Part shown: piece by piece, positions 20,262 through 32,589 of the stretch
Numbering within the stretch: the stretch's first letter is position 1
How the letters are laid out: every line of letters starts with the position of its first letter
Source of the DNA: Hygrophila difformis
Taxonomy: Eukaryota; Streptophyta; Magnoliopsida; Lamiales; Acanthaceae
Length of the DNA stretch: 64,000 nt
Reading direction: 5' to 3'
Assembly (NCBI GenBank): GCA_030278955.1
Contig: JAOANR010000002.1
Coordinates: 10,157,982-10,221,981 of the forward strand
The notes under the pieces: model-generated
Told to the model about the DNA's origin: nothing
Database searches by the model: none
Seen by the model: only the letters and a program-made list of their open reading frames with translations
Translations under genes and position numbers: made by a program

Positions 20262-23200
20262 TCAGAATTTAAATCATTCAAACAGCCCATTGTAATATAA
20301 TTTAAAAATAATAATATCAAAGTTGCAGCGGAGAATAGTATTTAAATACATGTATTGCAGCGGAATTTAAATATAGGGCCAACATGGCCAAAACACGGGT
20401 TAAACAGGCCCGTTCATGCAAGCCGTAACTAAATGTAGGAATTTAAAATAGAGTTTTTCCCCAAATGTTCCCATGTATGCATATGATGATGCATAATCCT
20501 CATACTCTGAAAGAAAAAGGGGAAAAATGGTTTGGGTCAGCAAACCGTGCTGAGTAAGTTAACACCTAGCATGATCTAGGGGTTTCAAAGCCTTTAATTA
20601 AATTTAATAAAAACATATGCATACGAGACATGATTTAAATTTTAATTCATCTACTAATAATAATTTAATTACATAATTTAAAAGGCAAGGATTTCCACAC
20701 GTTCATAATTTAACACACATGAAAAAGGGGTTTAACACACGTTCATAATTTAACACACATAATTTAAATAATTAAATTTTTCTCCTAAGCATGCATACAA
20801 AAATATTCCATTTACAAATTTTACCAATTTAAAGGAAATAATACTTAAATTGTGTACTTGACATGCCTTTAATCCACAATAACCATTTAGTCATGATATG
20901 AAATTTAAAGACATAATTTAAATGCATAATTTAAAGGCATGCATAAATAAATAAATATTTTAAAAATATTAAATCTTTTATTTCCCCGTTACGTAACCAT
21001 TTCTCAATGTTTTGTATAGCCGGTGATCCGGCGGCCGCAGCCGTTTCGTAAGTATCTCGTATAGCCGGTGATCCGGCGGCCGCAGCCGTTTCGTAAGTAT
21101 CTCGTATAGCCGGTGATCCGGCGGCCAGCAGCCGTTTCGTAAGTATCTCGTATAGCCGGTGATCCGGCGGCCAGCAGCCGTATCTGCCATACGCAGTAAC
21201 ACTCCGGAGCCTCGGGAAATCCATACGGACAAGCCCGAGAGAGTAGGCAATGTATCCCCCGCCGATTGGCGTAATATCTCATCTAATTTCTCTCGTCCAT
21301 TATAGGCCCGAAGAGAAAGGCTAGAGGGGCACCCTGCAGAGCACTCACCCTCCACCAAGTATCTCATGTATCGTTTAGATTTAATGTATCGGGGTTTTTC
21401 AAAAGTATAGATGTATCGTATTTAAAATCTTTGATCGTTCGTTTCAAAATTTCAAAATCCTTCGATTTAAAAGTATCTTGGCGTCACAGTTTGCGCCTTT
21501 TCAATTTAAAAATTCGGTTTAAGTCCAAAAAATCTGAAAACTTCACAGTTTATGCAAAATACCCTAACGAACAACTTTTGTGTTTTAACTTTTTCGAAAT
21601 AAGTTGAGGAAACATGTCAAAAATCGATTCTATTATGCAAACAGAAATCTGTCTCGAAACAGATTTGTCACAGTTCGGAAAATTGGCTTTTTGACATATC
21701 AAATGGACTCCAAAAATTCTGAAATTTTAACCACATATACTAGACATGATTATCTACAACTTGCATTTAGATTGTAAAGATCAAATCGGACTACAAAATA
21801 TAGAAACAAACTCACTAAGTTCGAACATGTTCATAGGAAGATTTGAAATACGTTTTATCAAAACAGTTTCTTTTCGATGCGATTTAAAATAGCAAACGTT
21901 AACGAAAATGTCTGAAATTTTTACACAACCTAGATTCATGTGTTAGGATTAAAAGTCTAGTTTTGAGTTTTTGGGTTTGAACTCTCGAAATAGGGGTTTT
22001 GGTCCGATTTCAAATCTGCCACAGTTTCACATTCGACTCTCAAGGCAGGTTCTTTCTCGGGCGTTTTCAGATATCAAACCTCAATGAAAAATTATGAAAA
22101 TTTTACACGAACTAGATCAATGTCTTAGGAACGTTTTTCATGTTCTAAGTTTTTCCGTTTGAGCAGTTTTAAGGGTTCGAAAAATTTGCACAAAATTGTT
22201 GCGCCGAGGGTTTTTCGTGTTGACAGATTTTAGAGTTACTAAATCTCTATGTTTGGTTGCATTTTACGTCACCCAAAACCAAGTAAGCATTAACTTACAG
22301 TGGGGATGATGTCTAGGACGTCTCTGGATCGATCGGGGCGTCCACACTTGCTACGGACACGTCCCAATTACTCCGTCTCTTCTCCATTGGCCCCGAAACG
22401 ATACCGAAAGTAAAAATCTAGGGTTAGATCGAGTTTTTGGGCTCGAAAACTTAAACGAAAAACCATGGATGACTTACCACAATCTGGGACACTAAAGATG
22501 TTGTTCTCCACGCCTCCTTCGTCGATTTTCGTCGTCGGAAAGTAATCGGAGAGTCGTCGGAAAGTGAAGAACTTGTGTTTCGGTTTTCGGAGAGTTTAAG
22601 GGTGATGGATAGACTTGAGAGACTGATTATGGGAGTGAAAATCAGTCATTGATCGTCCTATAACCTTTCCCCCCGACTGGGATTGGGTTTCCAAAGTCGG
22701 GACACGAAAATATGGCAAGAAATCCCCGAAATCGCGCAATTGGCAGCTGCAGTCTTGGTGGCGCGGGGTTGGCGCGGTTTTTAGCCAAAACCAGCGCGGA
22801 GGGCGCGCGGCCTGGTCTGGGCCGTGCATCCGGACTGGGCCGTGCGATCCCGTCGGGCCTTTTCTCCTCTCTTTCGGACTTCTGTCCTCCTACGTTTTCG
22901 GGCTCAATTTTTCGGGTCATTCTCGGATCATAAATCCTTATCTTAAATTTATCTCGACTCAAATGAATGTCATGCTTGAAATCTTAAGTCCGTCGGTCTC
23001 GGGTTCGTCGGCTTCCAATTCGTCGTCTTTTGACTCCCGTGCAATAACTTGTGTAATTAAATTTCTTCCGACTTCACGGGTTCTTGGAATTAGAATTATT
23101 TTCCTTCTTGAATTTAATTCCAATTATTTTGACTCAATTCATGGAATGTCTTCGGGCTTCCTTTCCCTCTTTTATTCCATTTTGAATTTTGAATCTATCG

Positions 23201-23322
23201 GCGTTTCATTTCCGAGCAATAATTTATTGTGATAAATTATTTTCTTCTTCTCGGAGATATTTCGACATTGATCGGAATAAATTTTATTCCTTTGGACGTT
23301 GATAAAAATCTGGGGTATTACA
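20262..23322 (-). repeat. B1 5' LTR, main part
   Basis: Continuation of the LTR started at 13315. Its minus-strand start TGTAATACCCCAGATTTTTA at 23322 matches the solo B LTR at 26583, and the resumed end matches 29395-29420. Total LTR length without C1 is about 3.17 kb against 2.94 kb for the solo copy. GC-rich around 22690-22870; a four-copy repeat lies at 21014-21183. Open frames in this stretch are incidental. Confidence 0.88.
21014..21183 (-). repeat. Four tandem copies of a 45-bp GC-rich unit in the B1 LTR
   Basis: Units start at 21014, 21059, 21104 and 21150 (periods 45, 45, 46; last copy incomplete). Each contains ATAGCCGGTGATCCGGCGGC and a GTTTCGTAAGTATCTC end. Single-copy versions of the GC-rich core occur in the other A and B LTRs. 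Confidence 0.85.
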
Positions 23323-24460
23323 TGAAGAACATCTACTGGTGGCCGGGAATGAAAAAGGAAGTGGCAAACTTCGTGGCGAAATGCCTCACCTGCCAAAGGG
23401 TTAAGGCAGTGAGACCTAAACCCTTAGGACTGATGCAACCACTAGAGATTCCAAGTTGGAAGTGGGATAGCATCTCGATGGACTTTGTCTCGGGATTACC
23501 CCGATCACCTAAAGGCATGAACAAGATTTGGGTGATTGTGGATAGGCTAACGAAGACGGCCATATTTATCCCGATGAAGGACACGGGGACTATGGACCAA
23601 TTGGCCCGAGCCTACATTTGTACGACGACATGGAGTACCACATGACATCATTTCTGACAGAGACAATAGATTTGTCTCTCATTTTTGGACGGAGTTACAA
23701 AAAGCTCTCGGTACTCAAATCAAAATGAGCACCGCATTCTACCCAATGACAGATGGACAAACCGAGAGAACAATCCAAACACTGGAAGACATGCTTCGAG
23801 CATGTGTGTTGGAGTTTAAGGGAAATTGGGAAGCTCATTTACCCTTAATTGAGTTTTCCTATAACAATAGCTACCATGCTAGCATTGGCATGGCACCTTT
23901 CGAGGTGTTGTATGGACGAAAGTGCCGAAGCCCGTTGAGCTGGGAAGAAAGCGATAAGTCTTTGATAGTGGGACCACAACTTGTCGAAGAAATGGCTCAG
24001 CACCTAGAATTTCAAGTGGGAGATAGGGTCATGCTAGAGATATCACCCATGAAGGGGGTGATGCGCTTTGGCAAACAAGGAAAGTTGAGTCCTCGATACA
24101 TAGGACCTTACGAGATTCTAGAACGAGTCGGAAATTTGGCCTACCGACTGGCTTTACCGCCACAATTAGATCGAGTTCATAATGTCTTCCATGTCTCACA
24201 ACTAAAGAAATATGTGCCACCCGACATATGTACTTCAACCAGAAGTAATCGAACTCGATGAGGATCTCACTTATGAAGAAGTCCAAGTGCGAATTCTAGA
24301 CGCTAAAGAGCGAGTAACGAGGAATAAAACTGTCAAGATGGTCAAGGTTCTTTGGTCGAACCATGAAAGCAAGACAGCAACATGGGAGTTAGAATCAGAC
24401 ATGAGGGAACGCTATCCGACACTGTTCCAAACTGATACCGACACAGTTATGGGGACATAA
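23323..24460 (+). pseudogene. A2 integrase and chromodomain remnant
   Basis: Begins in the integrase zinc-finger region ([16 protein letters not shown]) right at the B1 border, then the catalytic-core start (SMDFVSGLP). A small deletion near 23620 shifts the frame just after LARAYI. The frame resumes in the core ([14 protein letters not shown]) and then lacks about 26 residues before [10 protein letters not shown]. Another frameshift near 24215 precedes the chromodomain ([16 protein letters not shown]), which ends at the conserved stop. Same protein family as A1, with many defects. Confidence 0.88.
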
Positions 24461-24706
24461 CTGCAATCTTAAGGGGGAGAGGATGTCACAACGTGCATTT
24501 TCCGTACATTTTTGTAACCAAACAAATTCAAATTTGTTTTGAACTACGTTATGGCTTGATCCCTTCACAGGGTACGTAGGCAGCTTAGAAATTTTAATTC
24601 TAAGTTCAGTCACAAAATAATAAAACAAACAAAATGATTCGTTCCTAACACGAGAAAAGCCGAAACACAACTTCGAGGACGAAGTTGATTCTTAAGGAGG
24701 GTAGAC
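24461..24706 (+). other. A2 3' tail with two purine tracts
   Basis: Same layout as A1: AAGGGGGAGAGGA near 24471, TGTCACAAC in place of the relic LTR start, a spacer with the ACGTTATGGCTTGATCCCTT segment, then CTTAAGGAGGGTAGAC next to the 3' LTR. Confidence 0.75.
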
Positions 24707-24761
24707 TGTAATACCCAAGAATTTTGCAACATAAAATAAATAAATAAATAAATATATAAAA

Positions 24762-24792
<31 letters not shown>

Positions 24793-26577
24793 ACAATAAA
24801 CAAAATAATAAGTAAATATAATAAATGAATAAACATAATACATAGACAAGGAAATGAGAAATGGAATTTAATTTAAGAAGGAATTAAATTTCCAATACCC
24901 GTAAAGCCAAAGATAAATTATCAAATAAATTGTACAAGTGTACCCGACACTAATGGACTCGAGAATTCGAGGTCAATATTAAATCTAGACCCGGGTAAGA
25001 ATTCAGATAGGGAATAGGAGCCCAAAAATATCCTGGAAATCCGAATCTGAGAACATAGAGGGATAGAAGTCCGAAAGAGAGGAGGAAATGCCCGACGGAT
25101 TGCACGACCCGCCCGGACCGAAGTCCAAGCGTGGGCCGCGCGGTGTTTGCCTTAACGGCGCGCCAAGTCCCTGCCATGGACATATTCGCCCGTTGCGAGA
25201 TTTAGTCGCCCGAATCCGGATTTTCCGACTTTGGTTGTATTCCTTTCGGCTCAAGACTCACCAAGGCCAACCTTGGACGTCCCTAGGTCGTGTCTATCTA
25301 TAAATAACCCCTTTTGTCAACCCCGAACACTTTTCAAAACCCTACGAATTCTCTATACGTTCGAAAACCCTAATCCCGGAGTCGTCGGAGGCACGAAACC
25401 AAGGCGAAGGCAGTCGTGGATGAAAATCGGAAGACATCTAATGTTGTGGTAAGTTCTGATCCGTTCGTTACAATCTTGATTCGAAAACGAATCCTAACTT
25501 AATCTTTTTCCTTTCGACACCCCGATCGGATCTAGAACGAAGAACCCGACGAACCGAGAAGATAAACGGTGGACTGGAAGCCACGCCTCCAAATCGACAA
25601 ACCCGGACGACCAAAGATCTGTAAGTTAATCTTACTATGGTTTTTGGAGGATTTAAAATACACTTGATCTAAATATTTAACCAAGAACGTAAAATCTGTC
25701 AAAACGAAATCTTTAACGGCGCAGCGTTTTTGCATGATTTTTCCGAGCCGTTAAACCTATTCAAACAAGAAAAATTAAAACATGAAAAATGTTTCTAAGA
25801 CGTAGATCTAGCTACTATAAAAATTTCATAATTTTTCGTTAAGTTTTGTTATCTGAAATCGACCCCAAACCGAACTGTTTTGAATTTGGATCTTGAAATC
25901 TTGACAGAACTTAGGTCCGAACTTGTAGACGCTTTTGACAATAGATCTAGACCGATTCAGAACTTTAGTCGAACATAAAAGTTGTAGATATATGTCTTAA
26001 GTATTTCTCTGTAAAATTTAATCAAATTTGGAGTTAGTTTGCTATGGTAGATCTTGAAATCTTGAAACTGGTGTTAAAATTTTCGGACAGATTATCATCA
26101 TGTTAAAAATTGACGTTTTTCACCTACTTTCATATCTCCGATTGAAAAACTTAAAACATGAAACTTGTTCATCTCTGTGTTTTCGAGTCATCGGTCAAAT
26201 TTTAGAATTTTCGGAGTTAAACCTGATTTTTAATGAATTTTGAAGTAAACTGTGGTTGACCGAGTCAAATCTTGAAATCTTGTTGAAACGGTGAAATTAG
26301 CCTTTAAGGTTGAAATGAGTAGAGAATTCTTTTGAAATAAATATGTGAAATCTGAATTTAGGAAATCTCCTTACAAACTTGATCTTTAAAATTAGGGGGT
26401 GAGTGCTCTGCAGGGTGCCCTCCTAACGATTCACTTCGTGCCTTTATGGACGATGGTGACCCGCGAAATTTTGAGATATGTTGCTGAAACGGCATGAGAT
26501 ATATGGCCTACACTCTCGTGAATATCCTTATGGATTTCCCGAGGCTCCGAGTTGTACTGGGTATGGCAGATACGGCT

Positions 26578-26582
26578 GCGGC
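26578..26582. repeat. Left target-site duplication of the solo B LTR (GCGGC)
   Basis: GCGGC before the LTR start; partner at 29526-29530. Confidence 0.92.
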
Positions 26583-29525
26583 TGTAATACCCCAGATTTT
26601 TATCAAAGCCCAAAGGAATAAAAATTTATTCCGATCAATGTCGAAATATATCCGAGAAGAAGAAAATAATTTATCACAATAAATTATTGCTCGGATATGA
26701 AACGCCGACAGATTTAAATTCAAAATGGAATAAAAGAAGGAAAGGAAGCCCGAAGATATTCCAAAAATTGAGTCAAGATAATTGGAATTAAATAAGGAAA
26801 AGAATTTTAATTCCAAGAACCCGTGAAGTCGGAATAAATTTAATGAAACAAGTTATTGCACGGGAATCAAAAGACGACGAATTGAAAGCTGACGAACCCG
26901 AGACCGACGGACTTAAGATCTCAAACATGAAATTCATTTGAGTCGAGATAAACTTAAGATAAGAATTTATGACCCGAGGATGACCCGAAAAATCGAGCCC
27001 GAAAACGTAGGAGGACAGAAGTCCGAAAGAGAGGAGGAAAAGCACGACGGATCGCACGACCCCGCCCGGACCGAAGTCCAGGCGTTCTTGGCGCGCTGTC
27101 CGCGCGGTCTTCCCCATTTTAGCGCGCCAACTCCGCGCCGTTGCAGCAGCAGCTGCGTTTTGTCGCGTTTTGGCGACTTTCTCGCCAATTTTCGGGTCCC
27201 AACGCGGGAATCTTGCTTGATCACGGGGGAGGCATCTTTTGGACGTTATTAGCTGTCCCTAACACCTCATTTCAGTCATCAACACCCCAAAGTTTCCTCC
27301 AAAACTCTCCCAAAACTCTCCCAAAGCCAAACACCCTTCCGGCGGACTTTCCGGCGAGTTTCCGGCAACCAAATCCAACCAAGGAAGTGTGTAGATCAAG
27401 GATTGCAGGCTTTGGATTGTTGGTAAGATGTTAATCAAGTTTCCATATGGTTTTAAGATCATAACCATCATCCTAACTTATGAATCTTCGTATTCAAACA
27501 CAAATCGGAGCCAAGGGAAGAATAAATCGGGTGGAAGAGATTCGTTTGTGACATCCCGTGGATTCCGGACGACCCCGTGACTTCCTAGACATCATCCCCA
27601 CTGTAAGTTAACCTTACTATGGTTTTGGGTGACCTAAAATGCAACCAAACATAGAGATTTAGAAACTCTAAAATCTGTCAACAAGAAAAACCCCCGGCGC
27701 AGCGTTTTCGTATGAATTTTTCGAACCCCTAAAGCTGCTCAACCGGAAAAACTCAAAACATAAAAAGTGTTGCTAAGACTTTGGTCTAGCTTCTGTAAAA
27801 ATTTTAGAATTTTTCATGATGTTTTGAAACCTGAAACCAACCCAAAACCGAAGAGTATTAAATCTGGATCTTAGAACTTTGGCAGATTTCACTCTCAAAC
27901 GTGTTGGTTATTTTGACCATGGATCTAGGCCGATCTAGGATTGGTGTTGAACATAAGAATTGTAGATCTATGAGTTTAGAACATTACTGTAAGTTTTTAG
28001 AATTTTTCGTTGAGATTTGAGCCTCCGAACCTGAGCCGATCCGATCTGCGTTAGAACCAATGTCAGGAACCTTGACAGTTTTAATAACCGAACTTGAGGA
28101 GCTTATTCCTATCACTTCTAGTCCGAACCAATCTTCATGATCTAAACAAAAGTTGCATATAATCATGTCTAGTATGTGTCTGTGAAATTTCAGAATTTTT
28201 GAAGTCCATTTGATATGTCGAAAAGTCAAATCTTTGAAGGGTGTCAAACCTGAATCCTGACAGCATACTATTTGAGTCGAAAACCCGATTTTTGACATGC
28301 TTCCCATCGTTTTTCCGAAAAACTTAAAACACGAAAGTTGTTCATTGGGATGTTTTTGAGTTGCTGTACAAATTTCAGATCAATCGCCTAAGTAATGGAT
28401 TTTTAAACCAAAAAGGCGCAAACTGTGATTTTTAAATCAAAGAGATTTTGAAATTTCGAACAAACGGTCGAGACGTTGAAATACGATATAACTATACTTT
28501 TGAAAATCCCGTTACACTAAATCAAAACACATGAGATACTTAATCGACGTAGAGGGTGAGTGCTCGATAGAGTGCCCCTCTAGCTCTTCGCATCGTGCCT
28601 ATACGGACGAGTGTGACCTATGTAGAGGGTGAGTGCTCGATAGAGTGCCCCTCTAGCTTTTCACTTCGTGCCAAAACGGCCGAGAGTGATCGACGTAGGG
28701 GGTGAGTGCTCGATAGAGTGCCCCTCTAGCTCTTCGCATCGTTCCTATACGGACGAGTGTGACCTATGTTATGTAGAGGGTGAGTGTTCGATAGAGTGCC
28801 CCTCTAGCTTTTCACTTCGTGCCAAAACGGCCGAGAGTGATCGACGTAGGGGGTGAGTGCTCGATAGAGTGCCCCTCTAGCTCTTCGCATCGTGCCTATA
28901 CGGACGAGTGTGACTATAAAAGAAACGAGAAATGTTGAGATGATGGCGTAACGGGAAATAAATTAAAAAAAAGCTCAGATTTTATGAAATTGGCTGCGGC
29001 CGCCGGATTGCCGGCTAAATTAAATATTGTTGAGATGGTGGCGTATCGGGAAGAATTTTTAAAAGCTCAAAACATCTTTTTATTTAATTTAATTAAAGGC
29101 TTTGAAACCCCTAACCCATGCTATGTGTTAACTTACTCAGCGCGTTTTTGCTGACCCAAACCATTTATCCTCTTTTTCTTACAGAGTTGAAGAATATGCA
29201 TCATCATATGCATACTGGGAATTTTTGGGGATTACATTATATTTTAAATTTTGCGTTAGACTAGAATTTGCATGAACGGGCCTGTTTAACCCGTGTTTTG
29301 GCCATGTTGGCCCTATATTTAAATTCCGCTGCACTATATATGTAAATATTATTTTCCGCTGCAACTTTGATGTATTATTTTATTTATGAATGGGCTGTTT
29401 GAATATTTTAAAATTCTGAAAAACCATAGCCTTGCATCTCTTTAGTGAGCTCGGAGAAACCGTGTCTTGCTAGGGAGGTGTGGCGGTGGCATCCCGGCCT
29501 GGGTTACCAAAACCGGGGTGTTACA
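26583..29525 (+). mobile_element. Solo LTR of family B
   Basis: A 2943-bp LTR from TGTAATACCCCAG to GGGGTGTTACA with no internal region, flanked by perfect GCGGC repeats. This is the product expected when a full element recombines between its own two LTRs. It matches the B1 5' LTR at both ends. The host LTR resumes in register at 29531 (CGCCGGGCTACCGGC, as in A1). Confidence 0.92.
28552..28915 (+). repeat. Five tandem units of about 75 bp in the solo B LTR
   Basis: Units alternate between two types (a-b-a-b-a). All share GGGTGAGTGCTCGATAGAGT and CCCCTCTAGC. Type a continues CTTCGCATCG...TATACGGACGAG and type b continues TTCACTTCGTGCCAAAACGG. Period is about 72-77 bp, dimer about 150 bp. The shared part can fold with arms TAGAGGG and CCCTCTA, or TAGGGGG with one wobble pair. 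Confidence 0.88.
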
Positions 29526-29530
29526 GCGGC
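29526..29530. repeat. Right target-site duplication of the solo B LTR (GCGGC)
   Basis: Perfect copy of 26578-26582. Confidence 0.92.
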
Positions 29531-30247
29531 CGCCGGGCTACCGGCTAAACTTGACGAGATTGCGATGCAATCGTGAAATACTTGAAATACTAAATCTTGG
29601 GTGTAATGGGGATAGTTAAAATATTTATTTATTGTCCATTTCAATTGTTAAATGCTTTATTTAAATTAATTATGGCTTTTATTTAAATTATGCTAAACGT
29701 GTCATTAATTAGAGCCATGAATTTATTATGCAAATTGGTTAGATAATTAAATTGAATTATTTATGATTTATTATCATGCTTTTATTTAAATATTAACTAA
29801 TGGCTTTGAAACCCCACGATCATGTATGTATTAACTTACTCAGCAAGTTGTGATGACCAAACCATTTATTTTCTTTTTTCTTACAGAGTATGTGGAATGA
29901 GCATGAGCACTATATGCATGGGGGAATTTTTGGGAAACTTATTATTTTAAATTCTTGCATTAGACTATAGTACAAACGGGCTTGTTTAACCCGTGTTTTG
30001 GCCATGTTGACCTTATTTACATTTTCCGCTGCAATACTTATACTTAGATATTATTATTCCGCTGCATTATAATATTTATTTTGAATTTATATTGAATGGG
30101 CTACTTGAATGGTTTTGAACTTTTGATATTTTAAATACTGCAATACCTAGCCTTGCATCTCTTTAGTAAGCTCGGAGAAACCGTGTCTTACTAGGGAGGT
30201 GTGGCGGTGACATCCCGACCTGGGTGACCAAAAACCGGGGTTTTACA

Positions 30248-31933
30248 ACAACCAAGGGGGATTTCGATTCAAACCTGTTGCAAGGTAAGTTAGTATTGTG
30301 CATATCAAATTTTAGAGGTTTTGGTGCATGATCCATCGAGTTCTTGTTCAAACTCTTCTCATTGCCAAAACTGCCAACTAGGATTTCAATCCGTATAGTT
30401 TATGTTGTTCTGCGTTTTTTCACTTAGATCCGCTTGTTTTTGGAAAATCCTTCCTAAATTAAAAATGTTCCTAACATCCTATATATGCTCTCTGTAAATT
30501 TTCATAATTTTTGAACATCTTTTGGGTGTCGAAAACGGATCTGGTATTCTGTGTATATGTGCTGTCAGTTTTTGTGTTCTTGTGTAATCAGATTTTGTTG
30601 TTCGATTTACTCTCGTCTATGATCGTTTTCAGTGGTTGATGTCTTCATGAAATTTGTTTCATTATGTGTCTAGATCATACCTGTAAAAGTTTATAATTTT
30701 TGGAGCATGTTCGAAATTCATATGGATTTTTAAATGGACTATGGTCGGATGAACAGTAGAGTTTAAACTCCTTGGAATAGTCGGTCCTGAAATCATTTTT
30801 TTAGGTCACTTAGAGTCCAAATTTGAAGAAGCCTATTTCTAAGAAAAATGCTCATTTTGAGTGTTCTAGTTCCTGTAAAAAATTCGGAATTTTTGAAAAT
30901 GTTTTGCTAAGTTTCCAGATGTGATTTTCGAAACTGCCAGAGGGCTATTTTTGTCGGTAAATCGTACCTTGTGTATTTTGATGATCTACGAGTCGAATGA
31001 TATTCATTTTTGAAAACGTATGAAATCTGAAAACGTGTGATATTGTAAAGTGTTAAAGTATGGTTTTGAAACTTTGTAAGTTTTGATCGAGTGGGATGCC
31101 CAATGTTTTAGAGGGTAAGTGCACTTGGCGTGAGCTCGTTGGGCCGCCCCCTCTTTTTGTGGCCAAAACGGTGCATATGATATTATGGTTTCGTGATTGT
31201 AAGAGTCTATACTCCTAGGTGTATCGGTATGGGTTATCTAGGGCTTCGAAGCGGTCTGTATAGGGTCACTGCTTTCACATCCCTTGTGGGTACGAGTCCC
31301 AGAGGTGGGTTGATTCCAAGGGTACGTCCCTAGAATCGTTATTATGTATTGGAGTTCATGTGGGTGTAAATCCCAAGGGCTTAATTGGTGTCCTCGATCA
31401 AAATGAACATTGGTAATTTATTCGTATGACAAAGTGTAAGAATCTTCGTGAATTATTTTTACTCGTTTATTTTAAAATTAAAATCCTATCTTTTAAGTAC
31501 TCTTCTAAAAACTCTAAAATTTGTTATCCTATATATTAACTTACGCAGTACCTTTTGTACTGATAAATCATTGTCTTCATTTTTTTTTACATATTTCGCA
31601 GAGTAAGAAATCGCACGATGGGATGGGATTTCACAAATAAAAGACTTGTCGCATTTTTTTTAGTTTTTCTTTCTGCACTGGACTTTGGACTCTGGACTTT
31701 GGTCTTGGCCGCTTGTTTTGGGCCTTGTTTTGCTTCCGCACTACTTTATTTATATTATGCATGTCATACTCTGATTTTAACTTCGGGCTTTATTGAATGA
31801 TTTTAAATTATTTTAAAGAATTGATACAACTAGCCTTAGCATCTTTCTAGATAAGCTCGATTTGGATCGCGTCATATCTAGAAAGGTGTGGCGGTAGCGT
31901 CCCGGCCTGGGTGATCAAATCCGGGGTGTTACA
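30248..31933 (+). repeat. C2: 3' part of a family C LTR, host of A2
   Basis: Plus-strand C LTR sequence, recognisable by comparison with C1 (shared GTAAGTTAGTATTGTGCA segment near 30285, the TCCTAG/GGTACGTCCC region near 31320, and the CCGGGGTGTTACA end). It is more diverged than the two C1 LTRs are from each other. No primer-binding site follows 31933, so this is a 3' LTR or a solo LTR. Its 5' part lies left of the window beyond A2. Confidence 0.8.
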
Positions 31934-32439
31934 ACTATTAATTCGAAATTCACTAATGCCAAATCCCTCAACCCAAATGAGGCTATTGGGTATGTTTGGA
32001 TAAATGGATTTGGGAGGTGATTTAAATTCCATATTACATAATAATAAAAAGGATTTCAATTGTTTGGACCAATTGAAGTATCTATAAGTGGGTTTCCTTT
32101 AATTTGCTACGAAATTCGATCTATAATGAATCATTTGAAAAAATATTCGTTTAAATCCTCTCCCATATCTAAATTTATATCCATCAATATAAAACATAGA
32201 CTAAAATGAAATGAGTAGCATACCTCTAGAATGCAAAACAAATTATTTGCAAGCTAGATTGGAAGCCTGACAATAGAGTGACAGTACTGTTGTTGTTAGA
32301 CTTGATGCAATCTAAAGGAACCCTAAAACGAAAATAAAACATCCAAAATAATGTAAGATAACCATAGGGTGAGCAAGCATTATACACACATATAGAATTA
32401 GGAAGAAAACTCACTAGGATAAAACCCTTACCCAGTGTT
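31934..32439. other. Non-LTR island, left part
   Basis: AT-rich sequence after the C2 end with no similarity to the LTR families. It contains the possible MITE at 31976-32202, then apparent intron sequence of the reductase fragment. No supported gene here. Confidence 0.5.
31976..32202. mobile_element. Possible MITE with imperfect terminal inverted repeats
   Basis: The left edge (GGGTATGTTTGGATAAATGG then GGGAGGTGATTTAAAT) resembles the reverse complement of the right edge (TATGTTTTATATTGATGG then GGGAGAGGATTTAAAC). About 225 bp, AT-rich, no coding. Ends and target duplication are not certain. Confidence 0.4.
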
Positions 32440-32589
32440 TTAATCAGAACCACCAGTGCCAGGCATGAACTGTGCCTGGTGTGGAATATGACCTGCAATG
32501 CAATACTGCTATAAATATAAACTAAAAAAATATGGCATTGCAATAATATTAAATAGGATAGATGAATATCAAAGAGAGAAAGATTTCAC

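Larger units (their letters stand above)
1..23322 (-). mobile_element. B1: minus-strand Tekay-type gypsy element, pol-deleted, split by two later insertions
   Basis: Read from high to low coordinates, the parts are: 5' LTR (23322-20257 plus 13420-13315), primer-binding site (13311-13300), gag N-terminus (12703-12087), gag C-terminus (931-399), and a 3' tail ending in a purine tract at position 1. Base 1 is the last internal base: in A1 the same tail meets the 3' LTR right after GTAGAC, so B1's 3' LTR must lie just outside the window. Pol is absent between gag and the tail, so the copy depends on others for movement. A1 interrupts gag and C1 interrupts the 5' LTR, each with clean 5-bp direct repeats. 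B1 itself cuts A2's integrase region at 23322/23323; the expected target duplication is TGAAG (23323-23327), whose partner is off-window. Confidence 0.85.
23323..30247 (+). mobile_element. A2: 3' part of a family A element, interrupted by B1 and a solo B LTR
   Basis: Visible parts: integrase-chromodomain remnant (23323-24460), 3' tail (24461-24706), and a 3' LTR split into 24707-26582 and 29531-30247. The upstream part lies left of the window beyond B1. The element end reads TTTTACA instead of TGTTACA. The adjacent ACAAC (30248-30252) is the likely right target duplication. The host sequence is a plus-strand C LTR. Confidence 0.85.
24707..30247 (+). repeat. A2 3' LTR, split by a solo B LTR
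   Basis: Family A LTR; with 26583-29530 removed it is about 2.59 kb, the expected length. TATAAATA at 25299-25306; conserved hairpin at 26392-26426, where one arm pair is a G/T that would wobble in RNA. AT-only TAAA repeats near 24738-24800. Confidence 0.88.

Noticed and set aside
20931..21367. Three overlapping minus-strand frames with repeated peptide units
   Set aside because: The repeats are the translation of the 45-bp tandem DNA repeat, whose period is a multiple of three, so all frames stay open. Not evidence of a protein.
22642..22962. Overlapping open frames of 70-110 codons in the GC-rich part of the B1 LTR
   Set aside because: Similar frames appear in every LTR's GC-rich patch in several registers; no conserved protein.
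28552..28915. CRISPR-like array
   Set aside because: Eukaryotic LTR context, no unique spacers between repeats, no cas genes; it is an ordinary tandem repeat inside a solo LTR.
32440..32492. A third, terminal exon for the reductase fragment (acceptor GCAG, then a frame ending in TAA)
   Set aside because: The acceptor looks fair, but the encoded residues do not resemble this enzyme, and the only good-looking frame does not match the phase of the preceding exon.
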